This document shows, piece after piece, positions 21,801 through 28,468 of a stretch of DNA of 28,511 nucleotides. Position 1 is the stretch's first letter, and every line of letters begins with the position of its first letter. Both the position numbers and the translations under genes were made by a program. Location of the stretch: the NCBI RefSeq assembly GCF_000003605.2, contig NW_003157233.1, positions 251,977 through 280,487 on the forward strand, given 5' to 3'. Under the pieces are notes generated by a model. It saw nothing but the letters and a program-made list of their open reading frames with translations, was not told the DNA's origin and did no database searches. Source of the stretch: Saccoglossus kowalevskii. Lineage: Eukaryota > Hemichordata > Enteropneusta > Harrimaniidae.

Positions 21801-23249
21801 ACACGATATTGCATATTTCGCACCTGGTCGCACAAATCCAATGTAACGCGGATTTGTTGTATGGATACAATCATACGAATACTGACTGGGCACATTATTC
21901 AGTTTGTATACGTTTGTCTGCAGAAAATCACGCTAGAAATAGCAAAACCTAAAAAAAAATTTTTTTTAGACATAATGATAAAGAAAGGAAAACGATGAAG
22001 CATGTCAGCACGAGTTTATTGTAAGAGATACGAGACGCGACGGGTATCAATGATTTATGTGAATGTGATGACGTGGTATGCATTGTTAGCTATGCACTAT
22101 TTTATTTTCATGTTCAAACTATGATCGATTATATATATGATCATTATGATCGTTCCCAACTTTCTAACAATTGTTGTTCACTGCGAGATCCAGCAATATG
22201 CGTGAAATCGAATAGAACAAACAATGGTCATAGTGTCGTGAAAACATCGCGTAGGATTCAACAAACGCGAAACTATTTCTGCGCGTGATAATTTTGACGA
22301 AGCTAGGATATCTCAGTGGTATATTGTCTCTGAAAAATTGGCAGTTTGACATTGGGGTATAAAAGAGAACTCAAAATCAAAATTGTTTTGCGACCGGACT
22401 GACGTTCGAACCGCGTCTTTCACACATTGTGCGTGATCCCGCAGTGAACGGAAAGCCACATTTTTGTCGGCATGTTATTGTAAAAATTATTGATGGGAAA
22501 TATAAATATAAACCTGTATTGAGTTACGAACATTGACATTTTATTAGCAACGGTTCTGTATGCAAAGACAGGAAAGCTTTCATTGATTAAAAAGATGTTG
22601 GCCATCTCAACGCTTACAAAATATGCAACATACCCAGAGTTTGGAAACGTATTGTTTCACATACGGGTACGGTGTACTCGCCCCAATTACCACATCAGAC
22701 CTGTATAGGGATGTGTCAGTTCACAACTCCTTGGACACACCCATTGTCCATGAACTAATTACTGAAGTCATTATTCCAAAGCTGTGAATGCAAGTGCTAC
22801 GTCATAACTGCGTAATTTGTTTGTTTTTGTTTTTGATATACATGTACTAGTATTACGTATCAGTTTTTCTAGTATTCTTACCCTAATTCCTGAGTACACT
22901 ATTACACCCCCTCATGTACAGCGACCTCTGCCATTATTTTAGTATTGCAACCCCCCCCCCCCACACCCGGTGTGAAATAAACGCACTGGTTGGCCCCTAA
23001 TTATTCACCTCCGCAGAAGAAGGACTTGTCGCGATTACTTATATTTATATACAATACCTGTTCCTTCTTTTTAATGTGGCTATCCAACGACGAAAAGTCA
23101 TTCTTTTCAATCTGAGAAAGGTCACCGCTATCAGTTCTGTCGGGTTGTAGATTAGGTATAGTTATGTACAGTTTCCAACAAAACAGTGCAAACATGATAA
23201 ACACCATTAAACGTAATACACGCCGCTTCTTCCACACATACACGATCAT
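6680..23249 (-). CDS. GALNT10-like: Polypeptide N-acetylgalactosaminyltransferase, GALNT10-like (complete gene, 10 coding exons)
   Basis: This enzyme transfers GalNAc from UDP-GalNAc to Ser/Thr of proteins, starting mucin-type O-glycans in the Golgi lumen. Seen: ten exons (listed separately) bounded by AG/GT with compatible phases add to 1905 nt, giving 634 residues; the family is usually about 560-640. Order: basic tail (KKRR, residues 7-10), signal anchor (about 11-30), stem (about 31-155), catalytic domain (about 157-505) and ricin-type lectin domain (about 518-634). Key residues: INEGW 202-206, DDFSDKD 232-238, the DxH metal site D289-A-H291, WGGEQ 396-400, and GHIYR with the likely metal ligand H424. 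The family is known by these motifs. The WGGEQ form, where many members have WGGEN, and KRIPIPP point to the GALNT10 group; GALNT7 or an invertebrate-specific paralog is the alternative. A 5' non-coding exon may lie further upstream. No frameshift or missing catalytic residue is seen. Confidence 0.95.
7055..7276 (-). CDS. GALNT10-like: GALNT exon 9: lectin domain alpha and beta repeats
   Basis: Encodes residues 521-594. The alpha repeat has CVD (529-531), a variant of CLD, and [11 protein letters not shown], where Cys529 and Cys546 should pair and Asp531 would contact GalNAc. Its final QxW is QLL. The beta repeat starts at Cys569 (CLYT, so the sugar-binding Asp of CLD is absent) and ends [12 protein letters not shown]. 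Acceptor TTTGTTAG|GTTAGA; donor AATGAG|GTAAGT, phase 0. Confidence 0.94.
7318..7915. repeat. Degenerate minisatellite in GALNT intron 8
   Basis: Recurring phrases such as GGAGATGGGTATAG, CGAATATCAAATCAAG and CACCCCGGGT return at roughly 55-65-bp spacing (around 7325, 7365, 7445, 7500) and in weaker form to about 7900. The units are strongly diverged, so this is an old array. The 63-codon open frame at 7605-7796 lies within it and is not taken as a gene. Confidence 0.65.
8166..8384 (-). CDS. GALNT10-like: GALNT exon 8: end of catalytic domain and linker
   Basis: Encodes residues 448-520. [15 protein letters not shown] (451-465) is a family signature, followed by the helical end of the catalytic domain, CPHDFKWFM, and the linker ending NIGWGE. 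The acceptor (ACGGGCAG|AATT) has a poor pyrimidine tract, but phase and sequence conservation fix the junction. Donor GGAGAA|GTAAGT, phase 0. Confidence 0.95.
8583..8705 (-). CDS. GALNT10-like: GALNT exon 7: CSRVGHIYR segment
   Basis: Encodes residues 407-447. IWMCGG and [11 protein letters not shown] are near-invariant in the family; His424 is expected to be the third metal ligand with D289 and H291. The flexible catalytic loop follows ([13 protein letters not shown]). Acceptor TTATTTCAG|ATTTGG; donor AACAAG|GTAGGT, phase 0. Confidence 0.96.
8790..9275. repeat. Interspersed repeat, two diverged copies in intron 6
   Basis: Two similar blocks (about 8810-9030 and 9040-9275) share GATGATTGTTTA, CATTCATTAAAACAAAATTG-like sequence, GACATGATGTATAA.GAATAT and an AACACAATCAGT/AACATAATCAGT phrase. 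The same family is seen again at 11140-11430 (GCCGCC...TCGGC, TTTTTAGCACAAAAA, GATGGGCATATGTATAATACC). Confidence 0.65.
9579..9773 (-). other. Possible alternative terminal exon in intron 6 (unconfirmed)
   Basis: A strong-looking acceptor (TTGATGTTTGCAG) at 9774-9775 is followed by 64 open codons and TAA. Its phase (0) matches the donor of GALNT exon 6. The peptide is rich in beta-strand-type residues ([20 protein letters not shown] ... NTWTKAS) and loosely recalls the end of an extracellular module such as MAM, but I cannot name it with confidence. It could be an alternative 3' exon, a captured exon relic, or chance. Confidence 0.25.
10990..11145. repeat. Interspersed repeat R, copy 1 (intron 6)
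   Basis: TTTGGAATAGAATTAGTAAAG, TATGCACACA.TAACAA.TATTAACGAC, a (GACAAC)n-like microsatellite, and CCTTTCCCTTCCATCTTTGATG are shared in the same order with 20634-20756 beside the intron 1 satellite. It is therefore a dispersed family with an internal microsatellite, followed here by the GGCCGCC-type block. Confidence 0.8.
11140..11480. repeat. GGCCGCC-type interspersed repeat pair plus (CA)/(CGCA) microsatellite
   Basis: AAAATGGCCGCCAGTCGGC at about 11150 and AAAATGGCCGCCTATTCGGC at about 11302 start two related blocks, each followed by TTTTAATC/TTGAATC, AATCTGAAAAAC/GATCGTAAAAC and AAATT. It ends in GGTTCGGACGGACGCACGCG and an alternating purine-pyrimidine CA/GCAC run (11434-11477) that could adopt Z-DNA. 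Confidence 0.7.
11803..11920 (-). CDS. GALNT10-like: GALNT exon 6: WGGEQ motif
   Basis: Encodes residues 368-406. [13 protein letters not shown], then [20 protein letters not shown], the Gal/GalNAc-transferase motif of the family (WGGEQ at 396-400). Acceptor GTTCTGCAG|GTCC; donor TTCAAG|GTAATA, phase 0. Exon 6 is separated from exon 5 by the 2.4-kb intron holding the 21-bp array. Confidence 0.96.
12110..14105. repeat. 2-kb array of 21-bp AT-rich units in intron 5
   Basis: The unit is close to TTCAAATACACAAACACATTA (21 bp) with ATT/TAT and ACA/ACG variants and some 17-19-bp shortened units. The left 350 bp is nearly uniform; the middle is mixed. A block of about 230 bp at 12451-12680 recurs with few changes at 13551-13780, an exact 1100-bp offset, and a shorter 122-bp offset repeat lies at about 12745-12960. 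Open frames on both strands (up to 125 codons) reflect the unit length and are not genes. Confidence 0.95.
14294..14464 (-). CDS. GALNT10-like: GALNT exon 5: central catalytic domain
   Basis: Encodes residues 311-366 plus split arginine codons 310 and 367. Contains [11 protein letters not shown], then [18 protein letters not shown], the acceptor-side loop region conserved in GALNTs; KRIPIPP resembles GALNT10 more than GALNT1/2. RREXNSEP-type charged residues follow before the exon 6 junction. Acceptor CTTGACAG|GAAG; donor TACAG|GTAATG. Intron 4 (14465-14633, 169 bp) separates it from exon 4. Confidence 0.95.
14634..14850 (-). CDS. GALNT10-like: GALNT exon 4: DxH metal-binding segment
   Basis: Encodes residues 239-309 plus split codons. 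REGLIRAR (265-272) and [10 protein letters not shown] (284-293) carry the Asp-x-His site that holds Mn2+ and the UDP diphosphate; here it is DAH where many paralogs have [13 protein letters not shown] follows. The acceptor is GATGATAG|ATCATT; the in-frame open stretch upstream of it (to about 14929) is intron and includes an (AC)n tract. Donor AACAG|GTAAAA; read-through meets TAA at once. Confidence 0.95.
14905..14930. repeat. (AC)n microsatellite in intron 3
   Basis: ACACACGCACATACGCACACACAC run inside the 129-bp intron between exons 3 and 4, overlapping its pyrimidine-rich part on the minus strand. Confidence 0.85.
14980..15146 (-). CDS. GALNT10-like: GALNT exon 3: first half of GT-A nucleotide-sugar fold
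   Basis: Encodes residues 183-237 plus split codons at both ends. It begins [11 protein letters not shown] (Cys183 is a conserved disulfide cysteine) and contains [20 protein letters not shown], the first Rossmann-like strand and helix that bind UDP, then [12 protein letters not shown]. Acceptor TTATAG|GTGT; donor AAAG|GTAAGT. The split codon with exon 4 restores Asp238, completing DFSDKDHL, typical of the family. Confidence 0.96.
15404..15850. repeat. 42-44-bp tandem array in intron 2
   Basis: About ten units built on GCATATAGTCTGACGCAGG followed by TATATATCTACATCTCTATATCT. Spacing measured between successive CATAT marks is 44 and 42 bp. Variants are GACGCAGG/GATGCAGG, TCCGCAT/TCTGCAT/TTTGCAT and AGTCTG/TTGACTG. 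Decayed units continue to about 16040. Confidence 0.93.
16242..16594 (-). CDS. GALNT10-like: GALNT exon 2: stem and start of catalytic domain
   Basis: Encodes residues 65-181 and two bases of codon 182. The acceptor is ATTTCAG|AATTAC and the donor CCAGA|GTAAGT. The first about 90 residues are a Lys/Glu/Gly/Pro-rich stem. The last part, from REFGFN (about 157) through ISDQISLDR to KDIRDPE, is the conserved entry to the catalytic domain in all GALNTs. Reading into the intron gives an immediate stop (GAG TAA). Confidence 0.93.
17593..20625. repeat. 3-kb satellite array of 33- and 27-bp units in intron 1
   Basis: Core unit: TGCACTGTTATATTTTATAT then ACGAATACGTAAA (33 bp). A shorter unit lacks GAATAC (27 bp) and another lacks TTTATA (27 bp, mainly at the left end). 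About 100 units. Both edges carry diverged monomers with TTTAGATACAACTACG (17600-17655) and TTGTAGATACAACAGCG (20585-20605), so the array grew outward from a homogenised core. All unit lengths are multiples of three, giving apparent open frames up to 587 codons in several overlapping frames and 511 on the minus strand; none is a credible gene. Confidence 0.97.
20634..20756. repeat. Interspersed repeat R, copy 2 (intron 1)
   Basis: TTTGGAATAGAATTAGTAAAG through CATCTTTGATGATACAGGTAAGG matches 10990-11145 in order and orientation, with a short GAC repeat in place of the longer GACAAC run. It directly abuts the right edge of the satellite. Confidence 0.8.
20757..20990 (+). repeat. 230-bp interspersed repeat S, copy A
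   Basis: Begins AAAACGATGAAGCATGTCAG and ends TTCACTGCGAGATCC...GCGTGAAATCGAACG. The same sequence, about 75-80 percent alike by eye, is at 21988-22212 in direct orientation. The GAAATCGAACG near the end resembles a degenerate tRNA B box (GGTTCGAAC), so a SINE-type origin is possible. Confidence 0.75.
21988..22212 (+). repeat. 230-bp interspersed repeat S, copy B
   Basis: Shares AACGATGAAGCATGTCAGCA, TGTGATGACGTGGT.TGCATT, TAGCTATGCACTATTTTA and CACTGCGAGATCC with copy A, in the same order. The two direct copies bracket about 1 kb of AT-rich DNA with no recognised reading frame. Confidence 0.75.
22398..22447 (-). repeat. Partial inverted copy of repeat S
   Basis: On the minus strand this reads GTTCACTGCGGGATCACGCA and then GGTTCGAACGTC, matching the 3' end of repeat S with a better preserved B-box-like core. 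A tRNA-A-box-like string (ATCTCAGTGGTA) lies at 22309-22320 on the plus strand, but its orientation does not agree, so a full SINE is not claimed. Confidence 0.5.
22951..22962. repeat. Poly-C run (12)
   Basis: Twelve C in a row, followed by CACACCC, in intron 1 about 100 bp downstream (in gene sense) of exon 1. On the transcribed strand it is a G run close to the 5' splice site of intron 1. Confidence 0.9.
23058..23249 (-). CDS. GALNT10-like: GALNT exon 1: start codon, cytoplasmic tail, signal anchor, start of stem
   Basis: Encodes residues 1-64. The ATG at 23249-23247 has A at -3 and an in-frame TGA three codons upstream, so this start is well supported. KKRR at 7-10 precedes one hydrophobic stretch (about 11-30, [10 protein letters not shown]...), which fits a type II Golgi membrane protein. 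The rest is a hydrophilic, Asp/Lys-rich stem. The donor is CAG|GTATTG and the exon ends in phase 0. An AG just before the CACAATG could be an acceptor for an upstream 5' untranslated exon. N-terminal sequence is poorly conserved in this family, so linkage to exon 2 rests on phase, topology and absence of a better candidate; a further small stem exon within intron 1 cannot be excluded. Confidence 0.85.
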
Positions 23250-23359
23250 TGTGCTTCAATCACCCAACAGACCAACACCTGTGACATCAATCGACGAGTC
23301 TCAACGTCTATCGCAGCCTGCACAGTTTAAAAATCAGTCCGCTGATATATCGGGAACTG

Positions 23360-23755
23360 GCCACCTGTTCAGCGGGTCACAGTATAGTCCTGTTGATAAT
23401 GGTGGTAGTTGCGTATTCGGCAGTTAGCTTCGATGGGTCACGGTAGAAACGTGGTATCCGTTTGATAATGGTGGTATTACGACTATGAAGCAATTGACGT
23501 CAACAGATCGCAGTAGAGTTGTGTTAATAATGGTGATAGTTAGTTAGCTGCAGTTGCAACGGATCGCAGCAGAGATCTGTTGGCAATAGTGGCAGTTACG
23601 TATGCTGCACTTAACGTTAAGGGATGACAGCAGAAACGTGGAATCCGTTTGATAATGGTGGTAGTTTCATTCCACGTAGGTGGTGTCAATGGGTCACAGT
23701 GTAAACGTGGAGTTCCGGTTATTGATGTGTCGTAGTGATAACAATGGTGGCTTTC
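23360..23755. repeat. Degenerate 60-75-bp repeat immediately upstream of the GALNT start
   Basis: Recurring GGGTCACAGTAGAAACGTGG, ATCCGTTTGATAATGGTGGT and a GCAGTTAACGT-like phrase, five to six times, strongly diverged. A full TGACGTCA palindrome (CRE-type) lies at 23495-23502 and ACGTGG recurs in several units. It lies 110 bp and more 5' of the start codon, so it is either 5' intron, 5' UTR or promoter; which of these cannot be told from sequence. Confidence 0.6.
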
Positions 23756-24290
23756 CTATGAGGCAGTTTACGTGTCCACGGTACAGGCTCCGTGCTTCCC
23801 AGACTCCGGCTATTGTCTGACACAACAGTGTATTCATTGCCGGTTGTTATACCATATGGTGTGAATACATGCACTGTGTTTAGCGGAAGTGTTTGTGACG
23901 ACTTCACACAGTAACGGGTATAGCGACGTGACGTGTTCTCGTTACAGGGCGTCAACCATCTAAATGCTGCACATGTCTTACTATTTTGTGGCCGTTGTTT
24001 ACCAATATAGACGTCTCGATCAAAACTATACCGTATTAATCGGGGTCACAGCCACAATAATACCCCCGGGACCCGTGTCTCATTACTTACCACGTATTTG
24101 TATACGTGCAACCATAATAAGCCAATAATTGAATCTCACTGATAGCGACAGCTGATTAATTAAAAATTCATATACTCGTACGCTGTTGTAGTAGTAGTTA
24201 TTCGATGACCCAAACCCGATATAAAATATTTGCATGTGAATGTAATTTAAATAGGGAATAGTACATTTATTATCGGCGGGGTGGGATGGG
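23756..24290. other. Upstream unique-looking DNA
   Basis: No exon recognised. Includes a 78-codon open frame on the minus strand (23719-23955) without motif. GC content is a little higher than around it, with scattered CpG. Confidence 0.4.
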
Positions 24291-24299
24291 TAGTTTTGT

Positions 24300-25370
24300 C
24301 GTTGTTTTTACCTTGGTAATGGTCCACCCCCCTAATAATAAAATCCATGGACATAAGCAATTGGTCCGTGCGTCCGGTACTGACATTCATATACATAGGC
24401 AATGGTCCATCCCTCTAGTACTAATTAATATCCATGTACATAAAGAATATGACGGTTCATCTGGCAGTAAAATACATATACCAGTCCGTCCCTCTGGTAT
24501 CAAATCTCATATACTTCAGCATTGGGCGCATCACTCTGGCAGTAAAATCTTAAGATCAAGCAATTGTACTGTCCTTCTGGTACTAACATTAATATACTCC
24601 AATCTAGCACTAAATTCCACAAACTGAGCAATAGATCTATATATGTGCTACTAAAACCCATGCCTTAGAAATAAGTCCGAACCCGAGTACCAAAACCTCT
24701 ATCCTAATCAATGCGCCCGTCTTTATAATACTAACAACCAGATATCTAAGAAATGTGTCTATACATATGATGTTAATAACCATATATCTAAGAAATGTGT
24801 CTATACCTATGATGTTAATAACCATATATCTAACAAATGTGTCTACACCTATGGTGTTAATACCCATATATCTAAGAAATGTGTTTATACCTATGATGTT
24901 AATAACGATATATCCAAGAAATATAGCTGCTCTCTGGTGGTACAATCCAAATACCAAGCAACAAATTCGTCCTACACACTAGTACTACACTCCATATACT
25001 GAGTAATGTGTTCTTCAAAGTCATGCTAAAATTACAAAGCAATGGGTCTGTCTTTCTAATGCTAAAATTCATATACCAAATCAATATGACGTCCGCCCCC
25101 CAGTACTGAAATCCATAAACCTGAGTAATTGGTTCTTGATCTGGTAATGATATCTTTATCCATATATACATGTATAAGCAATGTGTCCATGCCCCTAACG
25201 TGCATAATCAATATATCCATCGTTCTTATACTTCCTATGCCTCTGGTACTAACATCCATCAACATAATCAATGAATCCGTCGTTCTGTAACTGAAATTCA
25301 TATACATAAGAAATGCGTCCCTCTCTTTACTACCAAAACACAAAAATATGAGCAGTAAATTCGATATACC
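24300..25370. repeat. Old 42-46-bp minisatellite with a homogenised core
   Basis: Loosely conserved phrases (GTCC.TCCCTCTGGTACTAA, AATCCATATACATAAGCAAT) return throughout. In the centre (24739-24925) five nearly identical 42-bp units of ATATCTAAGAAATGTGTCTA-type sequence stand side by side. Open frames of about 75-113 codons in this region come from the repeats. Confidence 0.8.
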
Positions 25371-25485
25371 AAACAATTAGAAATTTTCGAGTTCTTTGTA
25401 AAAAATAAATAAATTAAAAAATTAGAATGTAATTTATAATTAATTACTTGACTACGAAGTATTAACGTATGTTTGTGTACCTTAC

Positions 25486-25555
25486 CTCATGCATGGCATC
25501 CCACCGCAACACCCGCTTGCGGTAGAAATAGAAAAAACTTTCTTCTTTGGTGAAA
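25486..25555 (-). other. Candidate 5' exon (untranslated or of unknown frame)
   Basis: A 70-bp segment bounded by ATACCAG| and CATGAG|GTAAGG, a near-consensus donor. One frame is protein-like (FTKEESFFYFYRKRVLRW), but TGA stands four codons upstream of the acceptor and no family is recognised. Its place 2.2 kb upstream of the GALNT start on the same strand would suit a 5' non-coding exon. Confidence 0.25.
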
Positions 25556-25869
25556 CTGGTATGTTTGATTCATAAGTAAATGGTCTTAGCAAGCTAGAAA
25601 TGTTAGCACAAAGACATCGCTTTTTCATTTGAATAGTTTACATAGAATTTCTTGCAATGTAAACCGTGAATTATATAATAACTCAACGTACGCACCCTTA
25701 ATTTTTGCATATAATAAAACAATGAAGACTTCAATGCCATGACCCCTGACCCGACGTGACCAGGAAGTTGATACCCCAAACGAGGCAGTACATGATTAAA
25801 TCCTGTGGGGGCCGTATTGTAAAGTGTTTTCACTATGATGTGTTAAACTGTTAAAAGAAACGAACAGTT

Positions 25870-26060
25870 GATTGAGTCCAGGTTAAGTCGGGATGTTGTA
25901 AACAATGCCGACTCCTTTGACAGCACTGTGACGGCGTGGGCGTCCGTGTTCCTACGTGGGGCGCGAATTGGTGGCTGAATCGTAGACACTTGTCGGCCTT
26001 CTTGCGAAACGAAAACTCGCAACTGTCGATCGGGACAGTGTATGACATTTGGTAGTCATG
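25870..26060. promoter_or_regulatory. CpG-dense segment, promoter candidate
   Basis: CpG is far more frequent here than in the surrounding AT-rich DNA (GACGGCGTGGGCGTCCGTG, GTGGGGCGCGAATTG, GCGAAACGAAAACTCGC, GTCGATCGGG). It lies just upstream of the candidate 5' exon on the minus strand. It could be the GALNT promoter or the start of an unseen plus-strand gene (a 41-codon frame begins at 26058). No TATA box is assigned. Confidence 0.35.
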
Positions 26061-26622
26061 GGGGAATCCATGGAAAATCTGACGTGGGTGATTTTCAAAT
26101 TGGCACGAAATGAATGCTCCAAAAATAACTGTTCTACGTTATTGCGCATGATAAAAAGTCTACCATTTCATTTAACTTTTTAACTGCTAAATATTGTATA
26201 GTCCCTAGGTACAGAATCCGAATTGACATGGCATGAGCCAGATGTCTCTGCTGTCACACGCGTCGAGTACCACTGCCAGCAAACCCTCTTCTTTCATCCG
26301 TGATCAACCTGTAGTTAAACTTAGGTCAGTCCATGCATGGATAAGGCCTTCTATTATGCATTGATACTACTAGTACTTCAGTCTACAACACAAACGACAA
26401 GATTGTGTTGTCATTGTAAATCCTCCGTGTTGAATCAACACAAAATCGGTGATTTCCAAGTTCAGGGGCAAGATCTTCATTGCAAGTAGGGCCTGTGTGT
26501 CCAGTACGTTCGCTGCTCACAGTTTAAACATCAAACTGGCAACAATAGACAATAACATATAATTTCAGGAAGCATTTTGAGTACGTGTCCCGATAAACAC
26601 AGCTCTATTTAGTTACAGTACA

Positions 26623-26833
26623 TACTGAAAAAGAATTAATTATTCACTGGGTTTTAATTTTGCTTATTTCGCTGACTGACAAATGCGCTAAATTGAAGCC
26701 CAGTGAATATGTAAAATTTAGCATAGAACACATTATCTAAATGATAAAACCGTGAATTTAAAACAAACTGAATATGCCTGAAATGGCAAATCAGCGAAAA
26801 GTAAACCCAGTGAAAATTAGTCAGTTTACAGTA
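26623..26833. mobile_element. MITE copy 2 (inverted relative to copy 1)
   Basis: Reverse-complement relative of 6196-6397: CACTGGGTTTTAATTTTGC near the left end, TAAACCCAGTG near the right end, TTTACAG then TA at the right edge and TACTGAAAAA at the left (one small loss in the CTGTAAAA end). The inner TAGCATAGAACACATTATC is shared. About 207 bp, non-coding. Confidence 0.87.
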
Positions 26834-28080
26834 TTGGCTAACGTCATTGTATTGATTCAATAAATATAAAGTCACGAAGTTTTGACCGGCTCTGGTCTTG
26901 ATGCAAACAGTTCACTCAATGTTCAGAACATCAAAGATACGAATACAATTATATGGAACGTACTATTTTTTAATGAACAAATTTAATCGACACATACATA
27001 AACATCCAGATTTGGGGGTATTTCGGAAATCGTGACACGCTCAACAAGCATGACAGACCCGCAAACGTTTTACTCAAAAACTACGACCCCAAGTATTATT
27101 CATGTACATTAAATCGGGGTTGTCGTCGCGCAGCACGTGTTCGAATTTCATGTAAATAAACAATGAATTTTACACGCATTGTATACGTCGCTATGAGTCC
27201 CATTTTGAACAGGACGCGGCACGACGACTGTCGCCCTTTAAATTAAAAATATGATTCATGAATTGACAAGCTTTTATATTTTAATATTCTGGTTATTCGC
27301 ATGAATACATGTATAAATATGGCGATCAACATTACAATTCACATTAAGGACTTGTCATTGTCTTTGGTCGAGGGTGGGTGGGTGGTTGCTGGAGAATCTG
27401 ATTTCGCAAAAGTATGAAAAGACCCTCAAACAAAAAGCAAAACAGGATGCACTCCTTCACATCACCTGAAAATACAGTGACCCCCCAAGAACTTTTGGTT
27501 TATATTACTTGTAGCTTGGGAGAAAATGACCAGTCCCTTACTACATGTACGCACATCACAGGATGTACACCCCCGATAATGGCAATACACTCAATTTTAT
27601 TGAAAATGAAGAACTCACCCTTTTAAACACTTACGAAGCCTTGTTGAAGTTCCTGCAATCCAACCACTGTGCATTGAACAATAAATAAACCTGACGAATA
27701 CAATGAAACAACACTCTGCTGAACAGAGACACGTGGTGTGGTGATACACCGTTACTTCCAGATTCGTACTTAGTGCTGCAGCAAGGGCCCAAAAAGCCAT
27801 TATTTTGGAAGTTGGTGGCACCCAAAGTGCCACATTTGTCCTCATGCATAAATTTGAAGGTTAATATGTCTAGAGTATGAAACAGCCTGAGGACATTTTA
27901 GGAAATGCTGGCGAGCTGAGAAATTGAGGTTTGAATTTGGTAATGTAGAACCGCCAAAACAGACGCTAGTGGTATTATAAAATGGGGGTAGGGGAAACGT
28001 AAACCCTCATATATTTTCTGCTAATTACCCTATTTTAAAAACCTATACCGTGTTTTAAAGCTATTGCAATGGTCTTTTAG
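26834..28080. other. Intergenic DNA without a recognised gene
   Basis: Several 60-80-codon open frames (27414-27626 plus; 27615-27849 minus) lack motifs, start context or splice structure that would support a gene. A repeat-derived origin for 27830-28330 is likely from its wording but was not matched to another copy here. Confidence 0.4.
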
Positions 28081-28101
28081 GCCATGTATGATATTTGGTC
28101 A

Positions 28102-28139
28102 GAGGTTAGAGGCAAAGGTCACTTGAGGTCAAAAGGTCA
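28102..28139 (+). promoter_or_regulatory. Cluster of AGGTCA direct repeats (DR4 and DR2 spacing)
   Basis: AGGTCA at 28116-28121, 28126-28131 and 28134-28139, spaced by 4 and 2 bases, with a related AGGTTA at 28102-28107. This matches half-site arrangements of nuclear receptors. Strings like this also occur inside mollusc-type interspersed repeats, so function is not implied. Confidence 0.45.
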
Positions 28140-28424
28140 CATGACAAATTTATCAAATACATTTTCAGGAACATACTGTTGTTTGTGCACTGGTAATTAG
28201 CTTTTATTGTCTCTAGGCATATCATGGTTCAGAAATATGGTTATACTTTATGCTTAAATGATCGCAGTTGTAGTGATAATCACCAGAAATATGTTTATGA
28301 ACAATTAATATCATTTGAAAAGGTCATAATTTGCTATATATTATAGTATACATTTATGAATCGGTCATGTGTATATGCACAAACTCTTCAATGATATGTT
28401 TTTTATATGATTTTTATATGATTC

Positions 28425-28468
28425 GCATACATACATACATACATACATACATACATACATACATACAT
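28425..28468. repeat. (CATA)n microsatellite
   Basis: About eleven perfect CATA units. Confidence 0.95.

Noticed and set aside
22300-22450. tRNA gene or full SINE from ATCTCAGTGGTA and GTTCGAACC
   Set aside because: The A-box-like and B-box-like strings are about 90 bp apart and the better B box belongs to a repeat on the minus strand; no cloverleaf can be drawn.
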